Source: GCA-002733465 sp039969155
GTDB lineage: Bacteria; Pseudomonadota; Gammaproteobacteria; Enterobacterales; Kangiellaceae
Assembly: GCA_039969155.1 (NCBI GenBank)
Contig: JBDVOJ010000024.1
Coordinates: 1 to 64,000 of the forward strand
DNA: 64,000 nucleotides
Reading direction: 5' to 3'
The position numbers and the translations under genes are program-made. Within the stretch, counting starts at the first letter, position 1, and the number at the start of each line of letters is the position of its first letter. The notes under the pieces are model-generated. The model ran no database searches. It was not told the DNA's origin and saw nothing but the letters and a program-made list of their open reading frames with translations. Below are positions 1 through 9,438 of the stretch, piece by piece.

Positions 1-2957
1 ATTTTAAATTGAGTTCGACTCGCTGACTGCTCGCTTGACGATTGAATACTTGAACGCCAATGTACACTTTGAGAATTACTAGGGATCACCACTTTCATGT
101 TGTTATCCTTCACATAATCCGTCATTTCTAAGGGCTTCTCAAAGTCCAGTAGTGGGACATCGGCAGTAATGGTTCCTTGCAACGGAGCCTGTCGAGTCAC
201 ATAGGTATCCATGGTCCATTGAGTTGCAAAATTCAATCGCCTAGTAACAAATAACAGATCCTCAATAGATTGCTCTTGGGCGCTAATATCAACGGCGACA
301 TTTTTATCTCCGCTTAACTGTGAACTCACGGATGCCTGAGCTGCTCGAGTCAACTGAATACTATTACTGACTAACCGATTATCATTAACACCCGATATTT
401 CCCAACCACTTAACTTTGAAACAAACTCCTTGGGTCGCTCACCAAACTGCATGGTAATATTTGACTTGTTTTTCAAAGTGGCTTTAATCACGAGTTGCGA
501 AAGTCCTTGTTCTAAGTTTACCCAAGAGCCAACATTGTTTTTCCAAAGATGGTCTAACGGCTTACCATTGATTGTCAGGGAATCTATGCGCCAATCTTCA
601 GAACTTGGGATCATACCCGCTACTTTGGCACCACTATGGAAATCTAGAGTGAGTGTGAGTTCTTGTGCGGAAAGGGACAAGTTAGCCTTAGCCACGCTGA
701 CACAATCGGGCACACATTCTGGGATTGGATACAGTCTATTCTGCAACTCTTTGAGTAAGTCTGCATTTGGAATGTCATTAGCCTTCACCTCTGAAGTCAG
801 TGGTAACAACAGGCATATCGCAAGTAATGCGGCGGTTGATTTAGTCCCAGCATTCGGTGCAATAACAGCGAGTAGTCTTTTACTGATACCACCATCTTTG
901 TTTAACATTGATAACAGCCACAACACAGAAAATATAATCATCAAGATCCTAAACATTTTTACCGCATATTCAGGTAGCACAACTAAACGCACGGTTTCAT
1001 CTCCTTTGATAGGTCCATTCCAACGATAACTGGCAGATTGCCAGTGCCAATCAGGACGGCCTTTACCCGCTTGAATAATCGCACCTTGCTCATAGTTACT
1101 CTGGAGAATTGAGCGCTTCAACCGACTGCCGGTTGCAACGACTTTCGGTTTTTTCTCCGCTACCGACGCAAGGGGGGCAGATAGAGCTTCTGTTACTGGC
1201 TCTGTTTCCAGAAAACTATCGCTCATTCGTCCGGAGGATTGTTGGTAGGCAACGGATTGATTAAGTTCCAACTGCGGATAAAGGGTAAAACGTATTTGCT
1301 CTGCTAAGAAGGGCAGTAACGCTAGCAGCAGTAGGCCAGTCGAGATCCACTTGTAACTATTTAGAACTTTGTTTAAATTAGGTCGATTAATTGTTTTCGC
1401 CAAACTTAAAGCAACGGTAAAATTAAACCAAAGAAACATCGGCATATTAAATTCGTGGTAACTAAGTAATAAAGTTAGTAACGCAAAAATGCTGGGCACT
1501 AGACCAAACAGTTTGAGAACTAATGCAAGAGTGATCAATATAAAAAATAAATCCATTAAGCTCCACTGGCTGACCCAATCACCATAGCTGCTATCAGCGC
1601 CTGAAATCGCGATCAATTTTCGACCGGGTGGAATATTAATATTGACATTAGAGCTTGCAAACTCTATATCCCAACCAGAAGCATGTTTCATATTACTAGC
1701 AGCAACTTCACCGCTGGCTTCAATGTTAATTTGTGGCGTTCTAATTTCTGCGCCTGTTCGATTGCGATCATCATAAGTAATCAATCTTTCTTGCCCATGA
1801 TTACTTAATTGAGTTAAACGATATTCGGGTAAAGTGTTCACGCGCCAGTCTTTAGATTTTGAACCGCCAATAGAATCAAAGAAATAATAGGTTTGACTAT
1901 CAAAACTTAGCCACATTTCGCGATTTAAGGAGAGGCTATCGCCATTGTGAGACAAGCCTCGATTTCTTTGTTTGATATTAAATGATTCACCACGACTTAA
2001 CACATAATGAGGAAACTGTGACCAGCCAGAGACAAATCCTTGATTAGCATCGATCGGAGCGACTTGCTCGATTTGAGTTGAGCGTAGTCGTTCATTATTT
2101 TTATAAGCCCAAATTTCTTGTTGCGGCCAATGTTCGCCAGATTCGACTAAAGAAATTTCACTTGGAAAATCGTGAATTTTAAAAGCTAAATAGAGTTGAT
2201 GACTTCCGGGTTTAACTTGGACGGTCAAAGTACCTTGATTATCGATCCGTGCATTAAGATTGGAGTTAATCGACTTTAACTGGATCTTACTTAGGTCAAA
2301 CTGAGTTAAATTGATTTCTCGAGAGGCACCACCTACATCCAACTTTACCGCTACCGTCATTTCCATGGGATGATCATCTGCAATCAAGCGGTTCACCCAA
2401 ACTTTAAGAAACTCTTGCTCTTCAACCTGTTGATTCTTTTCCCGGCCTATCCAAATTCTATCTTGACGACGCTCAACATGCGGTTGCTTAGTGCCGTCAA
2501 TCATTAAATCCACGAGCGCCACTTGAGGAGGAATTAGTAATGAGTCAGGCTGAGTATTCCAATTTATTCTGCCCGTAATATTATGCTGCCCCTTGGATAA
2601 TAAAACATAGGGGCGATTAGTTTGCTCTAAAACCGGCACAGCGGCTTGGTTAATGGTGACGGATTGTGGCCAATAGTTTTGCTCGCCGGGCAATGGAATT
2701 TTGCTTTCTTCTATCACCAACCACTGCTGGCTAAATTTAATTCCGGCAGAGTCTATCTCTAGTTTGAGTTGAGATGGCCAAGCGCAAAGATAGTTATTTT
2801 TTGAATTACCAGCTTGACCATTAATTAATGGGCAATTTTTGTGCTCCTGCTGATAAGCCACCCAATCTTGCCATTGCTTAAGGTCGTCCGGTATTTGTTC
2901 AGCACTTGTTGTAAATGAGAAAAATACGATAAATATCAATAGCAATCGATTAAACAT
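1..2957 (-). CDS. Large uncharacterised envelope/membrane protein (3' end outside window)
   Basis: Reading the minus strand from an ATG at 2957 gives about 985 open codons that run off the left edge, so the C-terminus is missing. An AAAGGATC ribosome site lies just upstream. The N-terminus (MFNRLLLIFIVFFSF) is a signal peptide. Residues about 20-450 look like a beta-rich exported region. Hydrophobic segments follow at about 461-515 (two or three helices), 536-552, 667-685 and 706-724. A second beta-rich region runs from about 730 to the edge. I do not recognise the family. The plan of exported domain, membrane helices, exported domain suggests an inner-membrane-anchored envelope protein, which is inference. 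It is transcribed away from the alkaline phosphatase gene, with 278 bp between them. That gap holds no further gene that I can see. Confidence 0.8.
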   Translation of the reverse strand, partial: MFNRLLLIFIVFFSFTTSAEQIPDDLKQWQDWVAYQQEHKNCPLINGQAGNSKNNYLCAWPSQLKLEIDSAGIKFSQQWLVIEESKIPLPGEQNYWPQSVTINQAAVPVLEQTNRPYVLLSKGQHNITGRINWNTQPDSLLIPPQVALVDLMIDGTKQPHVERRQDRIWIGREKNQQVEEQEFLKVWVNRLIADDHPMEMTVAVKLDVGGASREINLTQFDLSKIQLKSINSNLNARIDNQGTLTVQVKPGSHQLYLAFKIHDFPSEISLVESGEHWPQQEIWAYKNNERLRSTQIEQVAPIDANQGFVSGWSQFPHYVLSRGESFNIKQRNRGLSHNGDSLSLNREMWLSFDSQTYYFFDSIGGSKSKDWRVNTLPEYRLTQLSNHGQERLITYDDRNRTGAEIRTPQINIEASGEVAASNMKHASGWDIEFASSNVNINIPPGRKLIAISGADSSYGDWVSQWSLMDLFFILITLALVLKLFGLVPSIFALLTLLLSYHEFNMPMFLWFNFTVALSLAKTINRPNLNKVLNSYKWISTGLLLLALLPFLAEQIRFTLYPQLELNQSVAYQQSSGRMSDSFLETEPVTEALSAPLASVAEKKPKVVATGSRLKRSILQSNYEQGAIIQAGKGRPDWHWQSASYRWNGPIKGDETVRLVVLPEYAVKMFRILMIIFSVLWLLSMLNKDGGISKRLLAVIAPNAGTKSTAALLAICLLLPLTSEVKANDIPNADLLKELQNRLYPIPECVPDCVSVAKANLSLSAQELTLTLDFHSGAKVAGMIPSSEDWRIDSLTINGKPLDHLWKNNVGSWVNLEQGLSQLVIKATLKNKSNITMQFGERPKEFVSKLSGWEISGVNDNRLVSNSIQLTRAAQASVSSQLSGDKNVAVDISAQEQSIEDLLFVTRRLNFATQWTMDTYVTRQAPLQGTITADVPLLDFEKPLEMTDYVKDNNMKVVIPSNSQSVHWRSSIQSSSEQSASRTQFK

Positions 2958-3235
2958 ATCCAGATCCTTTGCGCTTATTTATTAAACAAGACTATCAAAA
3001 ACAGCCAAGAGTTCAAATTAAACCAATTAGACACCCATGTCTGATACTACTTCAAGTAAAGAATATGTAAACACCAAAGCAAAACAGATGTAGCTACCAT
3101 CTGGTAATAAAACTTAAATATAACTGCAATATCTTTGAAACATGTTCCTCTTAGACTTTAAACGAAAACAAATTTTGACTTGATAGAAATTTTTCTTTTC
3201 AAACGTAAAACCTACACTTAAGAGGAACAGTACTC

Positions 3236-4864
3236 ATGAAAAAATCAGCTATATTGGTTGCTAGTATTCTTGCAACTTCTAGTATCGCCTTTTCTGCGAC
3301 AGCGGAATCAAATAGAAGTAAATCGGTACTACCCGATTATCAAAAAACAAATCCGTGGTTTATGGACGCTAAACGCGTGATTAAACGAAAAGGGGCTAAT
3401 GGCGCTAAAGCTAAAAACGTCATTCTATTTGTTGGCGATGGAATGGGGGTATCTACAGTAACCGCTGCGCGTATCCTTGAAGGCCAATTGAAAGGTCTAC
3501 AAGGCGAAGAAAATAATTTGGCTATGGACGTGTTCCCATACACCGGTTTAGCCAAGACTTATAATGTCGATGCACAAACACCTGATTCTGCAGGAACCAT
3601 GACTGCTATGATGTCTGGCGTTAAAACCGATGTTGGAGTGATTGGCGTTGACGAAGACATAGAACGTGGCGATTGTGCAACTGTCGCTGGGAATGAGTTG
3701 GTAACGGCTCTCGAACTAGCGGAGATAGCAGGTAAATCAACAGGTGTATTGTCTACCGCTCGAATCACTCATGCGACTCCCGCGGCGACTTACGCTAAAT
3801 CAGCTGACAGAAATTGGGAAGACGTTTCTGACATGCCCAGTGAGGCTGTTGACGGCGGTTGTGAAGATATTGCATCCCAATTGGTCAATTTTGAAACTAA
3901 TCTTAAACAACGATTCCCCTTTGCCAGCAACATCGATGGCATTGAAGTGGTTATGGGAGGCGGACGTCGCCACTTTTTGCCCAAAGATGCCAGCTACAAC
4001 AGCCCAGACGCTTCTAGCTCAGTAGAAGGTGATCGTACTGATGGCCGTGACTTAGTCAGCGAATGGCAACAAAACTATCCAGCCGGAACTTACGTTTATG
4101 ACCAAGTTGGCTTTGACTCGATAGATACTGAATCGACCGAAAAGGTGTTTGGTTTGTTTAATGAATCTCATATGCAATATGAAGCCGATCGCGGAAATGA
4201 CATTGCCGGTGAGCCTTCAATCGCTGACATGACTCGCAAAGCTATCGGCGTGCTAGATAATAATCCTGACGGTTACTTCTTAATGGTTGAGTCAGGAAGA
4301 ATCGATCATGGTCACCATGCCGGTAGTGCATATAACGCTCTAACTGACACCATTGCTTTTTCGGATGCTATCAAGGCCGCAGTAGACTCTTCAAACATGA
4401 GTGAAACGCTGATAATTGTTACAGCTGACCATGGACATGTATTTACTATCGCAGGGTATCCTAAACGAGGTAATCCAATTTTAGGTCAAGTGGTAGCCGT
4501 TGGAAATGAGGAACCATCACTTGCTTCTGATGGTATGCCTTACACGACTTTGGGCTATACCAATGGACGCGGCTTTAGAGATTTAGGTGCAGAAACCAAT
4601 GCTGATGCTACTTATGGTTATTCTGCTGATGCCGGTCGTAAAGATTTAAACGGTGTTGATACTGAGTCTTCAGGATATCACCAAGAAGTATTGGTCCCAC
4701 TGTCTTCGGAAACTCATTCAGGTGAAGATGTCGCTATTTACGGACAAGGTCCTGGGGCTCATATGGTTAGCGGAACTAATGAACAAAGTATCATTTTTCA
4801 TGCAATGAACGAAGCTGCTAAGCTTGAATACAAAGCTACTCGTTCGATGAAGAAAAATCGCTAA
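3236..4864 (+). CDS. Alkaline phosphatase (PhoA family), exported
   Basis: This 542-residue protein should hydrolyse phosphomonoesters in the periplasm to release phosphate. It has a signal peptide (residues 1 to about 23, ending ATAES). All family landmarks are visible: the metal-binding FVGDGMG (Asp68), the nucleophile motif DSAGT with Ser118, GRIDHGHHAG near residue 355, and TADHGH near 396. The length fits the family, which is somewhat longer than E. coli PhoA. The ATG is preceded by AAGAGGAAC. It is monocistronic: a divergent gene lies upstream and a strong terminator follows 60 bp after the stop. Phosphate-starvation control is expected for the family, but I found no convincing Pho box. 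The motif has Gly-Thr after the catalytic Ser-Ala, unlike E. coli DSAAS, which is a common variant in marine homologues. Confidence 0.95.
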   Translation: MKKSAILVASILATSSIAFSATAESNRSKSVLPDYQKTNPWFMDAKRVIKRKGANGAKAKNVILFVGDGMGVSTVTAARILEGQLKGLQGEENNLAMDVFPYTGLAKTYNVDAQTPDSAGTMTAMMSGVKTDVGVIGVDEDIERGDCATVAGNELVTALELAEIAGKSTGVLSTARITHATPAATYAKSADRNWEDVSDMPSEAVDGGCEDIASQLVNFETNLKQRFPFASNIDGIEVVMGGGRRHFLPKDASYNSPDASSSVEGDRTDGRDLVSEWQQNYPAGTYVYDQVGFDSIDTESTEKVFGLFNESHMQYEADRGNDIAGEPSIADMTRKAIGVLDNNPDGYFLMVESGRIDHGHHAGSAYNALTDTIAFSDAIKAAVDSSNMSETLIIVTADHGHVFTIAGYPKRGNPILGQVVAVGNEEPSLASDGMPYTTLGYTNGRGFRDLGAETNADATYGYSADAGRKDLNGVDTESSGYHQEVLVPLSSETHSGEDVAIYGQGPGAHMVSGTNEQSIIFHAMNEAAKLEYKATRSMKKNR

Positions 4865-4924
4865 TCTGTATCTTATTGTTTGCCGATACTTGTTAAGTTC
4901 TTTAGCAGAACTATTTGCAAGTAA

Positions 4925-4954
4925 TAAAAAAGGAGCCTGACGGCTCCTTTTTTT
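4925..4954. terminator. Bidirectional rho-independent terminator
   Basis: A perfect 7-bp GC-rich stem (AGGAGCC at 4931-4937, GGCTCCT at 4942-4948) with a 4-base TGAC loop is flanked by six A on the left and six or more T on the right. It can therefore stop transcription both from the alkaline phosphatase gene (+) and from the convergent GGDEF-EAL operon (-), whose last gene ends at 4970. Confidence 0.92.
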
Positions 4955-4969
4955 CAATTAGCGTATTTA

Positions 4970-7141
4970 TTAGGATGCATCTATTTTAGTTAAATTTTGA
5001 TAGAGCTCCAACAAACGCTCGGAATGAAGTGGATAATAAAATAAATATCCCTGAAAATAATCACAGCCCAAATCTTTCAAATATTGAAGTTGCTGTTCAT
5101 TCTCAACACCTTCAGCTATCACTTCTATTGACAACTCATGGGCTAAATTGATTAGTGAGTCCACAATTGTCTTACTTTGTTTATTATCCGGTAACTCACT
5201 AATAAAGCTTCTATCAATTTTTAACAGATCGGCTGGAAGATTCTTCAAGTAGCTTAACGAAGAATAGCCAGTACCAAAATCGTCAAGGGAGATCGAAACG
5301 CCTAATTTCCTGACATCTTGCAATTGTTTTATAACATCATCCATATCTTCCATAAAAGCACTCTCAGTCACTTCAAGTTCTAATTGACTTGGATTAACAG
5401 AGTACTTTGACAAGGCTTCTACGATATCATTGGCAATATTGGAAAACTTAAATTGCTTGGGAGAAACATTAATCCCAATTTTAACTTTAAGGTTATTGTT
5501 AGAAAATAGCATTAATGCACTGCAAGCTTCATCTATAACCCAACGACCGATCTCGATAATCAGTCCAGATTCCTCAGCGACTGGAATGAAATTATTCGGT
5601 TTAAGCGTACCGAGCGTGGGGTGGTTCCATCGGATTAAAGCTTCGGCACGATAGATATCTTTTTCACCGATACATATTTGAGGTTGAAAGACCAGTTCGA
5701 ATTCTTGGTTCTTGATAGCTTTTCGAATGCCTTGTTCAATATGTAGTTTAGGGATACTTTCGGTAATATTATTTGGACCAAACAGCTGATATTGGTTTCG
5801 TCCCATCTCCTTGGCATGATACATCGCGAAGTCAGCACTTTTAACCACTTGTCGGGCGCTGTTTCCATGTTGCGGATAAATAGCAATGCCGACACTTGCA
5901 GAAACATTGAGTGTCATCTCATTAAATGAAACTTCACGATAAATTCCAGAGACGATACGCTCTGCAATCTTCTTTAGACAATCATTGTCTCTATAATCAG
6001 TAGTAATTACCGCAAACTCATCGGCCCCTAAATGAGCGACGAAATCCTTTTTCTTTAAATTTCGCTTGAGTCGAGTAGCGACTGTATTAAGTAAAAAATC
6101 GGCTTGCTCTGGTCCTAGGTTATCGTTAATTTGTTTAAAGTGATCGAGATCGACATAAAATAATCCTAGCTGCCCACCAACAAGTCTTTTTTGTTCTATT
6201 TGGTCACTCAGGAAGGTCCAAAAACTTCTTCTATTAGGTAGCTTAGTATTAGCGTCTACTTGTGTAATACGTTCTAATTCGCTTAAGGAAATTCGGCTCT
6301 CACTGATATCATTAGCGATACAAATATAATGCACAACATTTCGCTGGTCGTCGACAATAGGCGCTATCATCAATCTAATCCATTTTTTATTATTGAGATT
6401 GTCAGTGCTCTCAAATTCTCCTTCCCAATGCTCTCCAACTTCCAATACTCGATGGATCTCTGGATAGATTCGTTCTGCCTCTTTAACCCATTTTTCGAGA
6501 AGCGACTCCTTTTGCATTTCAAATTTATTGGTTAGTGAGTAGATATCAATTAGCGCTTTATTGTAGACCTCAACGCCGCCATCTTGCCGACAAATTAATA
6601 CTGCGGATGATTCTTTCTCGATGTCTTTGGTAAGCTCGCCAAATGATGTACTTTGAGTACAATAACCTTCGAGTTGCTGCTGCAATTGTCTTTGATGCTT
6701 TTGAACGGTGTTTTCCAACTGCTCGTTTTTAAGTGCTAAATCTCTCGCGGCTTGAAAGACTTTGTGCCTTACATCAAAATGTGTGGTTTCGTTGGTGAAT
6801 AATAAAACAGCTTGCCCATTAGCATTAATCGCTTCGGCTTCTAAATAAAGCTCTGTACCATCTTGAAGTTCCTCGGTCCATAGACCAGAGTAAAGACTAT
6901 CGGATTCGACCTTGGACCAAACTTGTTCAGCATCGAAGAGAAAATTCTCGATAAATGGAAATGCCACCCCTAAGAAGTAGTGATCGTTTTCAGGATAAAC
7001 AGTAAATTTATTTTTATAGAGCTGAGAGAACCATTCTGGCAAGTCAAATAGAGGCACAAAAAAACCATCGTCTTTAAGACGAAATCCGGCCACACCCATT
7101 TGTTGTAGAATAGTTTTTAGTACGACAATTTCATTATTCAA
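4970..7141 (-). CDS. PAS-GGDEF-EAL protein, probable c-di-GMP phosphodiesterase
   Basis: A cytoplasmic signalling protein of 723 residues. Residues about 15-120 form a PAS-like sensor region, about 130-160 a coiled coil, and about 175-285 a PAS domain (ending HYICIANDIS). A GGDEF domain covers about 290-455 and an EAL domain 465-720. The GGDEF signature is degenerate, GADEF at 372-376, so cyclase activity is doubtful. The EAL domain keeps EALIRW (Glu500), ESAF, DDFGTGYSSL and EGVE, so it should degrade c-di-GMP. No membrane segment is visible. It is the last gene of the operon starting at 10008, with 28 bp between the GTPase stop and this start, so its input may come from the GTPase/OmpA partners. 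That link is inference. Confidence 0.9.
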   Translation of the reverse strand: MNNEIVVLKTILQQMGVAGFRLKDDGFFVPLFDLPEWFSQLYKNKFTVYPENDHYFLGVAFPFIENFLFDAEQVWSKVESDSLYSGLWTEELQDGTELYLEAEAINANGQAVLLFTNETTHFDVRHKVFQAARDLALKNEQLENTVQKHQRQLQQQLEGYCTQSTSFGELTKDIEKESSAVLICRQDGGVEVYNKALIDIYSLTNKFEMQKESLLEKWVKEAERIYPEIHRVLEVGEHWEGEFESTDNLNNKKWIRLMIAPIVDDQRNVVHYICIANDISESRISLSELERITQVDANTKLPNRRSFWTFLSDQIEQKRLVGGQLGLFYVDLDHFKQINDNLGPEQADFLLNTVATRLKRNLKKKDFVAHLGADEFAVITTDYRDNDCLKKIAERIVSGIYREVSFNEMTLNVSASVGIAIYPQHGNSARQVVKSADFAMYHAKEMGRNQYQLFGPNNITESIPKLHIEQGIRKAIKNQEFELVFQPQICIGEKDIYRAEALIRWNHPTLGTLKPNNFIPVAEESGLIIEIGRWVIDEACSALMLFSNNNLKVKIGINVSPKQFKFSNIANDIVEALSKYSVNPSQLELEVTESAFMEDMDDVIKQLQDVRKLGVSISLDDFGTGYSSLSYLKNLPADLLKIDRSFISELPDNKQSKTIVDSLINLAHELSIEVIAEGVENEQQLQYLKDLGCDYFQGYLFYYPLHSERLLELYQNLTKIDAS

Positions 7142-7169
7142 TTAACTGTCCTCTTACTTGCCTATTTGC

Positions 7170-7670
7170 TTATTTTGAAATCAATTCTACGAGCCTTTCA
7201 AAAGCCAATTCGACGTTATTGTCATTTTTTGCGCTTGTTTTAAAGATGTTAGAATCTGCAATTCCTAAGGTTAGAGTATCTTCAATTTGAAATTGCCAAC
7301 TAGTTTCCAAATCAGACTTATTGATTAAAAGTACGATTGGGATGTTGCCTAAGTGCTCTTTGATAATGCTGATGATTTCTTCAGCTGGTTCCAGAGTTTT
7401 ACGACGAGTTCCATCTACAACTAGAATAATACCGCTTGAACCTCTTAAATAAGTTGGCTTTAAATTAGTAAAAACGTCAACTCCCTCAATATCCCAGATC
7501 ATTAGTTGAACCGTGTTGCTTTCACTATCTTTTTCTATGACTTTCTTATCTATCTTTACTCCAATAGTCGTATGATATTTTTCATCAAAAATTCCTTCGA
7601 CAAACTGTTTGACCAAACTCGTTTTGCCAACCGCAAAAGCACCTACCATACATATCTTTTTATTGAGCAT
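7170..7670 (-). CDS. Ras-like small GTPase (MglA/Rab-like, bacterial)
   Basis: A single-domain P-loop GTPase of 166 residues. The motifs are clear: G1 GAFAVGKT (10-17), switch I YHTTIG (32-37), G3 DIEG (60-63), G4 NKSD (117-120) and G5 TSAK (145-148). The residue after DIEG is Val, not the catalytic Gln of Ras, so hydrolysis probably needs a partner GAP, as for MglA. I chose the ATG at 7670 because AAGGGAG sits 9 bases before it. An in-frame ATG at 7694 would add eight residues but has a poor ribosome site. The start overlaps the end of the upstream OmpA/Roadblock-like gene by 11 bp, a sign of translational coupling. It is the probable switch of the four-gene envelope signalling operon. Confidence 0.92.
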   Translation of the reverse strand: MLNKKICMVGAFAVGKTSLVKQFVEGIFDEKYHTTIGVKIDKKVIEKDSESNTVQLMIWDIEGVDVFTNLKPTYLRGSSGIILVVDGTRRKTLEPAEEIISIIKEHLGNIPIVLLINKSDLETSWQFQIEDTLTLGIADSNIFKTSAKNDNNVELAFERLVELISK

Positions 7671-9435
7671 GGCTAGTTGCTCCCTTAAGCTCATACAAAA
7701 TTTCTATCCTTGCACGACGTTGATATTGACTTGGGACGCTACTCATATCAATCGCTCCGCCCCCCCAACTAATAACCAAACTATCGGAGATCTCATTTTC
7801 CAACAAAATTGATTTAATTAATTTGGCTCTTTGTTGACTCAAGTCGATATTGGTCGTTCGCGATCCTTGCGGATCAGCAAATCCGAATACGCCAATTTGA
7901 ATTATTGTCGTTTCCGCTTGATTTTGTAGATCCAATATCCGTCTAATTTTTGTTATATTTTGGTTTAGCAAATTTTGGCTTTCTTCAGTTAATTCCGCCG
8001 AAGCCACTTGAAAGTAATATAATTGACTATTAATAGATTGAACTAGGTCAACAAAATCGCTTCTGCTTTTTTGTTGTACAGATAGACTAGGTTTAATAAT
8101 CAACTTCGGAGATTTTTCTACCGAAAACACTGAATTGGCTAAAGAATCTTGCATTAGTCTTGCTAAATTATCTTCAGTGATTTCGCCGAGGATGATTAAT
8201 TTATTTTGTTCTCCTCTTTCGACTGAAAGATTAGCTTGATATTTAGATGATAAGTAAGGCAAATAAATTTCAGGGTCGTCTATACTCGCGATCTTTTCAT
8301 TAAAGACTATTTCATACTTACTAGGTTTCAGTGTATCGATTAGATCGTTTTGCGGGACTGACATTGCTGATCTTAAGACTTCTAACGTTAATAAATCATC
8401 CTGATAATTTCTTGATAAAACCTGGTAACCAGGCTCTTGATTCACTCGAACAACCGCTTGCTCTATTGAGCGCTGCAAAAGGTAATTTTGATAACTGTAA
8501 TAACCCAGAACCAACAGTAATAAAGTTACAGCAATTATCGCGAACCAAGGTTTGCTTTCCTTTTTAGCCTTTTCCCTAGTTATTAGAGCTTCTTGCAGCA
8601 TTGGGATGGCAGGCTCAAGAGGTTCAGTCGCACCATCAAAGTAGCGAAGCTCTTTGGCAAAATTGGAGTGCAGTGCTTCTATTAACTCGGTACTCACTTG
8701 CTGAACATCAGCATGCAATGTTCCTCTAATGGCCAACGCTAAAACAGCATGAGGTCCGGCTTCAATTAGGATGGTCAGGTCACCCATCTGGAGAGTCTCT
8801 AAACGAGCCTCTTCTTGTTCGAATGAATCCTTGGCGAAATCGGATATGGCAGACAGCATTGAAGAAACCAAATCAGGATCTTGATAGCTAACGCCTTCGG
8901 CTTGTACCGACTGAATGAGTAGACCTGATTCTCTATGTATTAAAAAGACTTGCTCAACTTGATAATGAATCGATTGAGTCAGTAAGTACTTTGCATAGGA
9001 AACTCCCAAGCGCCAAGCCTTAATCCTCCAGACTAACGATTTTACCGATAAGCTATTTTGTAAAACGTAATTCAAAGACTGCATTAAATCGGCAAGCGCT
9101 CTAGTTACTGCCTTTCTGACTGCAGGCCCTATAATTGGAAAAATGACATTGGTAATTCTTTCTGGATGGTTTTTGATTGACTCGTCAATCGCTGATTCAA
9201 TAACTGGAGACATTTCAAGCGCTAGTGAATCATCTTCCGAATTTCTTTTTTTGAAAGCTTCCGTTAGAACGCTAGAAACCCGATACACGTTATCGTTTTC
9301 TAATCGGCTGGTGAGAATTGCTTCATAATCTTGCCCAAGCATCAAAGAACGAAGTCGTCGATACTCCTTATCTGGTATTTCGACTTCCCCGCCAGAATCA
9401 TTTTGTTCTTTAAGGTCGGGCTTGCTCTCCAGCAT
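7660..9435 (-). CDS. Roadblock-like / transmembrane / OmpA-domain protein
   Basis: This 591-residue protein has a composite plan. The N-terminus carries a short LRSLMLG motif (28-34), followed by a helical region (75-150). Residues about 160-268 resemble a Roadblock/LC7 domain: VFLIHRESGLLI, then an SSMLSAISDFAKDSF helix, then GDLTILIEAGPHAVLALAIRG. One transmembrane helix spans about 297-312. Two alpha/beta repeats reminiscent of BON domains lie at about 325-450. The C-terminal OmpA-like domain (about 473-583) includes FGFADPQGSRTTNIDLSQQRA and should bind peptidoglycan. The N-terminal half should be cytoplasmic and the OmpA part periplasmic. The coiled-coil gene ends 3 bp upstream, and the GTPase start overlaps this gene's stop. 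The Roadblock call is by eye and needs a profile search; TM and OmpA are clear. Confidence 0.88.
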   Translation of the reverse strand: MLESKPDLKEQNDSGGEVEIPDKEYRRLRSLMLGQDYEAILTSRLENDNVYRVSSVLTEAFKKRNSEDDSLALEMSPVIESAIDESIKNHPERITNVIFPIIGPAVRKAVTRALADLMQSLNYVLQNSLSVKSLVWRIKAWRLGVSYAKYLLTQSIHYQVEQVFLIHRESGLLIQSVQAEGVSYQDPDLVSSMLSAISDFAKDSFEQEEARLETLQMGDLTILIEAGPHAVLALAIRGTLHADVQQVSTELIEALHSNFAKELRYFDGATEPLEPAIPMLQEALITREKAKKESKPWFAIIAVTLLLLVLGYYSYQNYLLQRSIEQAVVRVNQEPGYQVLSRNYQDDLLTLEVLRSAMSVPQNDLIDTLKPSKYEIVFNEKIASIDDPEIYLPYLSSKYQANLSVERGEQNKLIILGEITEDNLARLMQDSLANSVFSVEKSPKLIIKPSLSVQQKSRSDFVDLVQSINSQLYYFQVASAELTEESQNLLNQNITKIRRILDLQNQAETTIIQIGVFGFADPQGSRTTNIDLSQQRAKLIKSILLENEISDSLVISWGGGAIDMSSVPSQYQRRARIEILYELKGATSHAQ

Positions 9436-9438
9436 AGC

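Noticed and set aside
430..1029. Plus-strand open frame of 199 residues
   Set aside because: It lies opposite the continuous minus-strand frame of the large membrane protein, has no family resemblance and no ribosome site.
3113..3130. Possible Pho box (CTTAAAT-ATAA-CTGCAAT) upstream of the alkaline phosphatase
   Set aside because: Only about 4 of 7 positions match in each half-site; too weak to call.
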